A DNA stretch of 64,000 bases from Rhea pennata (lineage: Eukaryota; Chordata; Aves; Rheiformes; Rheidae), in the NCBI RefSeq assembly GCF_028389875.1, contig NC_084665.1, positions 5,663,001-5,727,000 on the forward strand. Reading direction: 5' to 3'. Position 1 is the first letter of the stretch. Every line of letters begins with the position of its first letter. This document shows positions 25,680 through 36,400 of the stretch, piece after piece. The notes beneath the pieces are model-generated. The model was not told the DNA's origin and did no database searches. It was given only the letters and a program-made list of their open reading frames with translations. The position numbers were made by a program, and so were the translations under genes.

Positions 25680-28600
25680 GTAAGACTTAACGGTGTTAAA
25701 AAAACCCTCTTTTGTTTTAATCAATACTTGTCCTGTACAACACCGCATTATGTTTGCAGGGGGTTACTGGTTCATTTGTATTGTTTTGGGGAAAGCGAGA
25801 CAGTATTTTTATTCGTAACTGAAGGGGGAAGCTTCTGAAAACACCATAGTTTTGTCCTTCAGTACCCAAATGAGGACTGTGTCAATGCAAAAGAGATTAA
25901 TATACCGTGGTTAAATAGAAAAAAGTTGAGGCTACAAAAACAGAACTCAGCACAAGAGGTAAGGAACTGAATCCTAAAATATTTGTTCATACCAGTATTA
26001 AAGGCCAGGTATGGCAGTCTCATTCACCTCTGAATATTTGCTCGTGGACACTGTCCCAATAGCTGGAGTTACATCATGGGAACCATTGGAATAAAACATG
26101 TTTACTGATGTGCACAAAGGGTCACATTCAGGCTTAAAGTAACTGCTTTGCACTCTGGGGCATTTTTGTAGTTCATAACTGAACAAAAAATACAAAGCTC
26201 ATTTAGCCTTGCCTAATAGCCTTGGCTAATAGCTCAGACACAAATAGCGTTTTAAGCAGGGGAACTCGTAACTCATTCACTTTCTCTTTGCGTTTTCTGC
26301 CAATTGTCATGAAAAAAGTGTGCAAATATGAAGACTGTTCTGATTCTGTAGGTATAGCATGAACCATACAAAAGGGTCTGTGAAAGAGTCTATGTAGCTA
26401 ACCTTCAGCAGAGAGAAAGTAGACAGAAAAAAACCCCACAATATTAATGTAAAATATCCACGGTGCTGTTTTCCTTATTCTGTTGCATTTCTGAGTATTA
26501 GAGGAAATTGCAGAGTTTTTGTCCTTGCCCCATGACAAGAAAGTAGAAAATGATTAAGACTAAAAGAAGGATTCAGAAAACATTTGAGATCTTGGACAAC
26601 ATAGGAATCCTTTAGGACCAGGTGTGAAAATAGGAACTATATGTCTAGGTGTTTACCCAGAATATACAAGCAGGTGCCATTCAAATATTTGTATAGAAAT
26701 GCAGCGAGGTAGCATGTGCATTTTTGTGGCTAACTCTATATGTAGTGTAAATCCCTGACTTTCAAGACTATGCGATGAAGTAGCACCTCCTTCCCTCTCC
26801 AGCAGAGCAGGAATGAAGCAATGTCTCTCCTGAACTCACTTGGGCAGGTCTTCCATTTCCCAGCTTGTGTTGCTTGCAGCTAGGCCTTCGGGCAAGTCTT
26901 TCCACTACTGGATTTGCCAAAACCAGAGTTTGTTTAGGTTTGTATTCTCTTAAATGTGTACAATTACACCTCTCTTGCTTTCTGTTCTCCTTTTAGCTAT
27001 AGGTAGTTGTCCTCTGCACCTAGTATAACTAAGAGTTGTCTCCAATCATTATGTCTTCTATCAGTCAGTGACTACAGAATAGTCATACCTCAGTTAGTCC
27101 AGGAAATTTCAGCTTTGATCGGTGTGTCTTTATTTAATTGTTTGCAAACTAACACTATCACTGCATTTTTAAAGTTAGGTTATTTTTAAGTTTACTAAGA
27201 CACATACACAAGCAGGGGCTAGGGAAGAAACCTAAAGTGGTCACTAGTGTCTTGCTAGCCCTATCAGATACAATACCTGGATTACTACAGCTCAGTCACA
27301 AACAGGCAAGCACCCCGCCTTCAGAGCAGTCCTACGCTTGCCTCTGGAATGCCCCATCAGCATAAATTATTGAAGTCATTTTATATGATAAAGTCTTTAA
27401 AATGTTCTCATTTGCTGAATAATTAATTATCAGGATGATGTAAAATACTGAGTAAATTCGATGCCCTTGGGACAAACTGTCACTGAGATTCAGTCTATTA
27501 ACAGTAATGACTTTGCATCCAATTCACTTTATATTACAATAAACAGGAATCTCCCCTGAGTTCATTTCATTGCAGATTGGATCTTGTCTTAAACACTTGA
27601 AATCTAAGCCAGAGGTTTTGTTCTGTTATACTTTATTCCAAGGTCTTTCCGTTATGCTGTTTTTATTCCAGCAACTATTGTTAGCAAAAAAAGGTGTCAA
27701 GAAACATGGATTTTGTGGGTCCAGTGAAAGCAAAAGGATAATTAACAAAAGCCTTTTATGTCAATTATTGTACTTTCGTCCTAAATAGTACAACAAGCGT
27801 GAACTATTCCTGTACATCTACATGTGATGATATTTCCTGAGCTAGCCCATCCTCACAAAACCAGCTCATAACTACTTGAAAATAGCACGAGTCAGTACTC
27901 CTGGCCAATTCCCAAACCTTGAGAGTGCTCCATCTTGCCCTAGATATCTTTAAGTTGTCGAGATATTTCTGTGCGCAGGGCTCACTTCAAACATAATACA
28001 TTTCAAGCTCAGACTTTCGGAAAAGTTTCAAGCTCCTGCAAATAGTGTAGGATGACAATATAATTTCAACTTAAATTTATAGATGTCATGCTGAGTTCTA
28101 TAATCACTGGTGGATTCCTTATGTGTATTAAATCAAGATCTGTGTCAAGATAAAATTCAAATTGATTTACCATTTCAAAAATTTTTGTATTTTAGCTCTC
28201 TTTAGTTCCTCACATGATCGCAATTTGCTATACACTGTCTCCAGGAAGCCACCATCAAAGTGGCTAGACAGTAAGAAGACTGTCTAGATGCATGTGCTAA
28301 AGATACTGGTAGAGCTTCAGAGTGTAGTAGTTTTGTGAGGGTGCTGCTGAGCAGGGAGAAGTGTCAAGTGAGCTTGCTGCTATTGTACAGTAGCCTATGG
28401 TTTTGGCACAAATGGACATTTCATCCAACTGATTAAAGTTTTCTAAAGAAAATATTTCTCATAGATCTAATATCTGATAGCCTGTGAAAAGGCATCTTGA
28501 GGCACTAGAAGTTGAAAGTGATGATAGTATACATCTCTGAGACTATGATATAAAGTTCACCTCTTTGCTCACTTCCATTTGATCAGCAGAGCAGTGGCCA

Positions 28601-30607
28601 CAGACATGGTGACTGTTATCAAAACTTCCTATTGAACTGTTGCTCTAGTAGATTCACAGATTCCTTAACAAAGTCAGAGAGTTCTCATTTAGCCTGGACT
28701 AAAATATATTCTACGCTCCTCATTTCATGTTATTAAAAATAGAGAGGACTTTTTTCAATACTAAAACATTTGCAGGCTTACGAATGAATTATGCTTACCG
28801 GTGTAACCTTGCGCATACTCATGGAGCACAAATAACTAGGCACAATATTGTCCACTGCAGAAGAGCGTGTCTGTTCAGTGCTGCAAACTGTAGGTTGCTG
28901 ATGTAAAAATTCGGTTACAAAGAACTGACATGGCACAGCCTGCTAAGAAATGCCATAACTAATAACGCTCATGGAGGTGAAGAACTCAGCCTTTCAGACA
29001 TCATTGCTCAATGAGCATCCAGTGAAGAGCATATGTAGTCAGTGTCAGAAAGTTTCCCAAGGCCAACTTCCAACAAATTATATTAGGGCCTAGCAAGATG
29101 ATTTTTAATCTTCAAATCAATAGCTTTCACCCAAAAGGGATTCATGTTGTGACAAGACAAATAAATGCTGCATAGTTCAAAGGCAAATTATGAAGCCCTA
29201 AGTATTTCTACTTAGAAATAAATTCAGAATACTAATTTTTAGGCAACAGTTTTATTAGAGGTATTGTAATAAAAACACTGATGTTGAGATAATCCCATTG
29301 TGCTGAAAAGGTAGGTGGACTAACTAACACTCTGGTGGTTCAGTAATGTCACATGAAAACGCATGAGATTTTCCCATTTAAAAAACATCTCAAAACATTT
29401 CTGGAAATGCTCTATAATGTTTGCAAATGAGATATGAAATCTTATCAGTTCTCATAGAGATAACTTTCCACACTGTTCATAAAATGGCATTTAAAATATA
29501 GAGGCCCTAAATGGCATCTTGCTGGCAAGGAACATCACTGAGCTGAACCTTAAGGTGAGAGTTTATTCATTTCTTCATAGTTCTGTAAAAGTATTTTATA
29601 TTGAATGGCTTACAAGTGCTCTGTGATGATTTATAATGATAGGTACTACAGTGGTTTGCTTACATACAGCGTGTCTGAGAGACCACTCTGCTCTTTGATA
29701 CATTCTCCTGCCTCCGCATCACTGGAGGTTGGCTCAGATCTTTCCATTCCTGACAGTCCTGCTGAGTCCACTCGCATTTCAAGACCACATTTAGAACTGG
29801 CCTCCTGTTCTTGTAACCTCCCCTGGCCTCACATTAGCCTAGTTGATAACCTTTGTTCCTCCTCTAATCCCTAATGACTCCCTTCATCTATCAAGCCTTG
29901 TTCCTAACCCTCATAGATCCTTTCCATTGCTGATGCCAAAGCCTCTACTCCTCATTTCCGACTCTTCCTTGACACACGCATCTTTGTCTTGCCATCAGGT
30001 TCCAGACGGACAATATTAGCCTTTTACTTCAAGGCACGATTTTTCCCTCCCTCTTTTGCTATTTATTATTTCAGTATGTAATGTGTTAGTGGCATGCTTA
30101 AAAAATGTTATCCAGTGCACAGTTGAACTGTGATCTGGAAAGGTTTGAGGGGCTTCTGTTTGTGTTACAGTGTTTGGAGCCCTGCTCCCCTTAGTTTAAG
30201 CATTAGACCTGTTCATTTCTTTAGATTTTCAGTTTAAGTCAATCAAAACCTCAGGAATCAAATCATTTGCCATGAGTTTTCTAGCAATATGACTTTTCCC
30301 CCCAGAGAGCCAGAAGAGCATTTTTAATGAAAAATACTCTTTTTACATATAATTGGCAGTTAACCTATGGTGAGAAATGGGTTTCACCACATGAACTTTT
30401 TGAATTTTCCAAAGAGTGTCTTTTCATATCCATAGTAATTTTATATAGTTTTGCTGTGTGTGTGTGTACGCTCTCCTACATGTGTCAAAGCATGCACAAC
30501 ATTTGATACAGAGCCTGCTAAAAACAAAAAGATTTCTGTCGTCTTCAGTGGGTCTGGATCAGGATTTTAGCAAGTAACAAGCTTGCTTTTGGGCCTGACA
30601 TTACCAG
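25680..30607 (+). other. WDPCP: WDPCP intron
   Basis: AT-rich sequence with no recognisable repeat or RNA gene. A pyrimidine-rich open stretch at 29605-29874 has no family resemblance. Several AG acceptors in this interval were tested in phase 1 and closed quickly or gave no resemblance to WDPCP. Confidence 0.5.
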
Positions 30608-30684
30608 AGCGCCTGCGCTCTGCGGAAGATGACAAAGAGCCTGATCTGGAAGGATTCCCTGCATTTTCCTATATAGCTGCGTAG
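30608..30684 (+). CDS. WDPCP: probable WDPCP C-terminal exon (ends at TAG)
   Basis: Candidate last coding exon. The acceptor GACATTACCAG ends at 30607. With the G carried over from 25679, the first codon is GAG (Glu), as in human WDPCP. The frame reads Glu-Arg-Leu-Arg-Ser-Ala-Glu-Asp-Asp-Lys and later LEGFPAFSYIAA, then TAG at 30682-30684. With one gap this weakly resembles the human sequence beginning ELLGPLDRGD and the following NEAFIGLSLA. The segment is CpG-rich inside an AT-rich intron, which also suggests coding. Human WDPCP continues for roughly 85 further residues, so this C-terminus would be shorter. A variant poly(A) signal ATTAAA lies at 30730-30735. A real exon elsewhere, or a downstream splice, cannot be excluded. 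Confidence 0.45.
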
Positions 30685-30729
30685 ATGGATCTGCTGGATC
30701 TCTTTACTTTGATATTTAGCTTTTTGTTA

Positions 30730-30735
30730 ATTAAA
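30730..30735 (+). terminator. variant poly(A) signal ATTAAA, candidate for WDPCP
   Basis: ATTAAA lies 46 bases after the TAG of the candidate last exon, with a T/G-rich stretch (GCTTCCTTTGTTGC) about 50 bases downstream. It is weak evidence alone, because ATTAAA is frequent in AT-rich DNA. Confidence 0.2.
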
Positions 30736-32036
30736 CTACTAGTAAGGGCTTTGTCCTATCTCCAGGTTGCAGGCGCTGATTGCTTCCTTTGTTGCATTCT
30801 TTTCGTGGAATCGTTTGTTTTACTGAAAGTCTATAGTGATGCCAAACTATTTTTGGCTCCACCTCATCTCACCTCTCCACTTGCTTGTGTCATGATGTCA
30901 GGTTTGATCTATGCCTTCCCCCTGCTAGACAGCTTTGCCTAAAGACATAATCCTCAGTCCCTAATAATTAGAAGTACATCAAAGGCTAGCTAGTTTGCTT
31001 AGCTGCAGAGGTCTACACAAGGATCTGTGTATCTTCACTTGAAAGAGATTTATAGTCTGGTGTCAAGCTTTAGAATAATCATAGCATTCCTTTTTTCCCC
31101 TTATTTATTATGATATGTTCTTGCCCACTACAGAGCCTGATTTAAAAAAACTCTACTACACACCTGAAATGAAGGCACTGTTTTCCTTAAGATTTTGATT
31201 TTAATGATCACCATATTTTGTAATATTTCTCAGCTGTACAATTATGCCCTATTTAACAGAAAAAAAGTCTTACAAAGAGCTCAGAGACTAACCCGATTAA
31301 GCCTTCATTTTAAATGATGTGTTGAATAGGAAAAAAAAAAAAGATCACTAATTGGAAGGCATGGCTTTAAGAAGTTAAATTTTTGTGTAAATACCCACAT
31401 ATTATGACTACTTTACAAACAAAAACTATATTTCCAGATTCTGGAGACTGAAAGGAGTTGTCTATGTCTGAGCTGTTCTGCTAACAAGCAGGTGATGATT
31501 GCAGGGCACGAGAGCTCTGATCTCGCATCTTTTCAATATATTGCTGGCTTCTCTGTATAAACTCCAGCAAAGCTGATGTATATAGGCAACAAACAACAGA
31601 TGACACTAATTAACAAGTAAACAAACTTATTTTCCATGGCAACATATCAAGCAGTAAGTTACAGAAGAACAACCAACTCAGAGATATTCACTGTATGAGG
31701 ATATTACACAACACAGAATAGTTCAGTATAGAAGATCGTAAAGTAATGCCCCTGGCATGGCATTACAGGAGAGGGGTGAGTCCGTACTCGATCACTGATT
31801 GATGTTATAGGTAGGAATTTAAATAGTCTACTCGAATAGTTGTCTACTTCAAAATAAACACAAAAATAAACTGTATGCTTAGAGATGCATTACAAGTTAA
31901 AAAAAAAAGGCAAAAAGGCAAGTCTAAGGTCATTGAAAGATAATATTTTTTAAAAAATAAGGTGTTAATTCTTATGTCCAGGCAAATTTTCAACATGAGT
32001 AAGTACGTTTTGCCTCACATGTTATACTCTCTGCAG

Positions 32037-32215
32037 TTCCTGACTCTAATGTTGGGGAGCATGGCTCTGTACAGCCATCAGGTTCCACTCCAGAAATGAA
32101 ACATTCCCTGAATTTCTGTATGTGTACACAAACATATACAGGAAATATATGTATATATATATATGTTTTTATAAGTTTACCAGATACTAGTAATTACCCT
32201 CACAAGAGTGAGTAG
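32037..32215 (+). other. alternative terminal exon candidate for WDPCP
   Basis: It has a strong acceptor (TATACTCTCTGCAG, ending at 32036). In the phase required by the exon ending at 25679 it stays open for 59 codons, starting Val-Pro-Asp-Ser-Asn-Val-Gly-Glu-His-Gly, and stops at TAG 32213-32215. AATAAA follows at 32219, 32258 and 32341. Part of the frame is a translated TA repeat. I recognise no homology to human WDPCP, so it is either a lineage-specific alternative 3' end or chance. Confidence 0.25.
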
Positions 32216-32218
32216 TAG

Positions 32219-32263
32219 AATAAATTTATACATGCCGCTACTGAAAACATAATCCTCAATAAA
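32219..32263 (+). terminator. two AATAAA poly(A) signals
   Basis: Canonical AATAAA at 32219-32224 and 32258-32263, with a third at 32341-32346. They lie just after the possible terminal exon at 32037-32215 and could define the 3' end of a WDPCP transcript. A region of T/G-rich sequence (CAGTTTGGGAAGTGATCTTG) follows the second. Confidence 0.3.
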
Positions 32264-33179
32264 GCAGAATTTTCAGGCAGTTTGGGAAGTGATCTTGAAA
32301 ACTTTGAGCTGAAGTGTAATGTATATAGGATCATTTTATTAATAAATAGCATTTCTTTTTTTTTTTACTATTAATTTCCTTAAAACTAGGTAAATGCCAG
32401 GTATTTAGGCACAAACTTACATGACCAGATTTTTCAGAAGATATTTAGTATACCAAAACGTTGAATTAAATTCTTAATTTATGGTAACTGCATTCAAAAA
32501 GGCTTAAGCTTTGGGAAGTACAGAAACTACGTCAGGATATGGTTAAAAGCAGTGATGTTTAATGAATGACTTTACCACACGTCATAACTTTGTTCTACCC
32601 TGAGAAAGCTTTTTACCAGCTCAAACTCTTGCGTTTTCTTCCTAACTGCCAAGATGGGGAAAACTGACATTTTTGATACTAGGAACTGGTGCTCTCAGCC
32701 CTGACTCCCTACGCTGAAGGCAATTGAAAGAGAAGGCGCACGCAGTTAGGGTAACTGCTGAAGCAAACTATCAAAGAAATGGGTACAAGGAAAGTGTATC
32801 CGAATGAATACCTTTCCGGGAAATAGGTTTTAGCCAAACACAACGTATGCATTAGCCAAACACGAGTTTTTCTGGCTCAGTGCAGGATAGCTGGATGAAA
32901 TTTAATGGCCTGTAGGTCGCTGGATGATTTACGCTAGATCGTTGTAGTGTGATATTCGTATGTCCTGGATGCCTGGCTTGCCTGCAGCTCTGTGAAAAAG
33001 CCCCTGCTAAGTCTCCCTAATGTATATTCACACGTCTCGTAGCGTGCACGTGTGTGTGTACCTAAGTGGGTGTTATATTTACACGCACGCAGCCAAAATC
33101 TGGCCAGTCGTAAAAATAGGTCGCAGTGTGAACGCAAGCGCTCCACTCGTCGTTCTGTATTCCTGTTTTGCCTCGGGAC

Positions 33180-33440
33180 ATCAGCATCCGCGGACTCCTC
33201 CGGCGGTTATTCCTGACAAAACAGGGTGTGAGCAGGGCCGGAGCTGCTCTCACAACCGCCGGAGCGGGCTTGGAGCTGCGGGCCCACGTGCGCGCGCCGA
33301 GCGCCGGAGGCTCCCTCGGCCCCCGCGCCCCGGAGCCGTCCCCCAGCCCCCGGGTTTCTCATCGGCGACCTGCAGCTGGCGTTTGTAGGCACAGAGGGGC
33401 GAGCTGGCGAGCGCATATTTGCGTGGCAGCTGGTATGTGT
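33180..33440. promoter_or_regulatory. CpG island (intergenic, first from left)
   Basis: Abrupt GC- and CpG-rich block in otherwise AT-rich DNA, with GCGCGCGCCGAGCGCCGGAG-type sequence near 33290-33310. It lies 1-2.5 kb beyond the probable WDPCP 3' end. It may mark an unannotated promoter or a developmental regulatory element. No TATA box or conserved open frame supports a protein gene. Confidence 0.5.
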
Positions 33441-36400
33441 TTTGTCCTGCTTGTGCTGCGGAAGGTAACGTGATGTGACAGGCTGCAATTCATCGCGTCA
33501 GTGGCGTGACAGCAGAGGAATTGGAAAAGAGCTGTAATGGTGGGCTAGCGCGAGGTGTTAAATTAACATCAGGTTGGAATATCTCACCATTTAGTCCTTT
33601 CAGAGCGGCCTGCCCAACAAGCAGGTGAGCTGAAGTAGTAGCCATCAGCTATAGCGAGGGCAACACGAAGAAAAGTCTGTGGCTTCTCCTGTGTGCAGAA
33701 GGACCAGCTCTCCTAAATATGAGCATCTTTGCACATCTGTTTTCTGAGCAGACAAACAGAAAAATGTCAGAGGACTATTTATTTATTACCTTCTCTTTCA
33801 CTACGTCGCCTGGCATGCCAACAGGCTCCGAAGCCGGGATGCTATGGAGTTCCCAGCACAGAACTGGGAGGTTGTGGCTCCCTTTCTCCGGAGACTCCTA
33901 CCCAAGAGACTGCTTGGCAGTCCACCTTTGAAAAACTCCCGCGTCGAAAGCAAAGGTGTTCGCTGATCTTGTGTTGGTTCTTGTTTGAAAGTTTTCAGCC
34001 TATTGAAACCAGCACACGCCTGTGTGTCCTGTTAAAATCCCATCTCAGGGATGCTAATAGGAATATTGCTAGTGAAAGCCGCAGGGAAAAGCCCAGGTAG
34101 GGCCAAGAGCAAACTTTGTATCTGTCACTGCTGCCAGGCTTTCGCTTGCCAAAGCTCCTAACTTGGTCCAAACATGAAAAGAAATGGGAATGAGAAAAAG
34201 CGATGGATGAAAACCTGAGCAGCAATGCCTATTACAAAGCAGAGCACCTAGGCTAAACGGCAGGTTTTTCTCAATGTTTTCTCTTGTCTGTATTTGATTC
34301 CAGCTATGTGAAATAAGTTTTCTCTAAATATTCCTCTGGTTGAGTAGCCTGTGCTGAGACTCTTTATTTTTGCAGTTCCTGAACATGTGCACCGATAATG
34401 TCTGTCCTTCAGTAATATTTTGGCAGCATTCAGCACCCCGAGAAGACTTGATGCTAGATTTCAAACTGCAAAATTTAGTCTTCACAACAATTTGTGAGGC
34501 AACACTGATTATTTCCGCGTCATTGATATTATGAAATTGCAAGATACTATAATATGATGAAAAGATATAGTTAATAATAGCCTAAGCATGCATGGTGGTC
34601 ATTATAATCAGTCATTTACCGCAGGTACCAGGGTCCTACCTTTTCACCTTTATTATTTCACTGAAGATTTAACTGGTTTTGGCCTTCTACATGCATAGTC
34701 CAAGGCCTCAGGTTACCCAGCACCGACAGCCTCCTTCTCCCGCTGCCCCCCAAGAGGCTGCAGTCCTCCCTCGCTTTCCCACTGGTATTCATATGCCTCT
34801 GCTAAATTTAGTCTTCTCATTTGCTATTATTCTTACTGCTGAAAATCCCCCCAGAAAATACCCAAACATGCCTGAACTGCCTTAAGTGAAGAGCATGTTC
34901 TGGGGTTGCCTCCGCAGAAACCTTGCAGGAAAACCCCAAATTTTATTTTCTGCTGCATGGCTGCATGGCTGCTTATGTGCCGTCAGAGTCTTACAGGAGC
35001 TTACGTCTGCTGGTCCTGTGTAACCCATTAAAGGAAGGATTTGGGACCTAGTCTAAGCTTCTCCTGAATCATCAGTGCGTGTAAGCTCATTGCTGAGTTG
35101 CACCATGGCTCTGCCTAAATAATACAAACTTATATTAGCCAGATGAAAGGTTGGGAGTACAATTAATTGTTTCTTTTGCTATAGAAGATGCACTGTGGCC
35201 AAAGGAAAAAAAAATGCAAAGTGCTTGCCTTAGGCCTTTGCTTGTAGCCACTGAGCGGCAGGACGATTAGCTCAGCTCTGTGAACAGGGAGCCTGTGCGG
35301 GCAGCCTGCTGCAGCGTCGGCCCGGCCGGTGCCACCCACCGCGCTGCCACTGCTGCCTGGTGCGGCGCGGGGGGAGACGCACGTCCGCTGCGCTGTCACC
35401 AACGTTGTTTTTAAGAATGTACAATAGTTCTCAAAAATTCATGAATGAAGCATGAGTTTGGCTCAACGCCTCCTTTTCATGTATTATCAAGTACGCTGTC
35501 CCAACCTGTTCCCCTGGGGGTCCTGACAGCAGAGCTGCCCGCTTTGCTGCTTGCTCGGTGGGATCCGCAGCAGCAGAGCGGATCAAGGACGACGTGAAAG
35601 TGGCTCTTTCCTGCTCTCCCACCGACCTGCCCTAGGACTTTGGCCACATCATTTTGTCCTTGGGCGCTTTTGTTTTCTCTAAGACGTCTCTAAGACGGCG
35701 GCGGCTCAGGAGCGCACTGCAGCCCTCCCGCCGCGTCCGAGCCCCGTGCCGGGCGTCCCGGCAGGAAGCCCCACTGCGGCCGCGCCAACGCGGCATCGCC
35801 CTCCCTGACGCCTCCCTGGGTTTGGGTCGGTTTCTCCAGCGCTGCCTTCTCCGAGGTTAACCACCCACTTAAGCGAAGTCCATTTTCCAAGCCCATTTAC
35901 TTGGATAATTTGAACTAATTTTTCCAGCGTTGGGTAAATCACCCCCCTGGGAAATCACCCATCTTTAATACTCTACTCCGAGTTCCCAGCTGCCATTAGG
36001 TGTCAGTGTGACAACAACCATGATACAGTAAGGCTCTTCGAGGGCACACACACATGCCAACCCCCTTTAAATGGCCTTTTTTATACTCAAGGAAAATATA
36101 ATGTGCAACTTTGCTTATAAGCAAATGTTTATTTAGTAAGATAAGTTGGTGCCTCCTGATGGAATGCTTTCGCTTCAGTAGGGTCCTGCATAAGTGTGAT
36201 TAAAATCCTGGTATTTCAGAAACTTTATGAAAAATAACTAGAAATTCCACTCATTCTGAAAAAAAAAGAGTATAAAACATTTATTTGCAAATTAGTTCGG
36301 AAACAACTCCTCGTGTTTAAAATATTACATTATTTCACAGTGGTATGCAAGAAATAGTAAAAACTTGGTATATATAAAAGTGCTTAGGGCTGTTCTCATA

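Larger units (their letters stand above)
30736..33170 (+). other. WDPCP 3' flank / start of intergenic region
   Basis: AT-rich, with the alternative terminal exon and poly(A) signals described separately and a TA tract at 32146-32165. The frame immediately after the TAG at 30682 stays open for 85 more codons with many Leu, Ile and Phe residues (see findings). No other feature seen. Confidence 0.5.

Noticed and set aside
33602-33622. 21-nt microexon between a good acceptor and GTGAGC donor
   Set aside because: Too short to judge; flanked by unrelated DNA, probably chance.
34375-34398. possible WDPCP exon after TTTATTTTTGCAG
   Set aside because: In the required phase it closes after seven codons with no resemblance to WDPCP.
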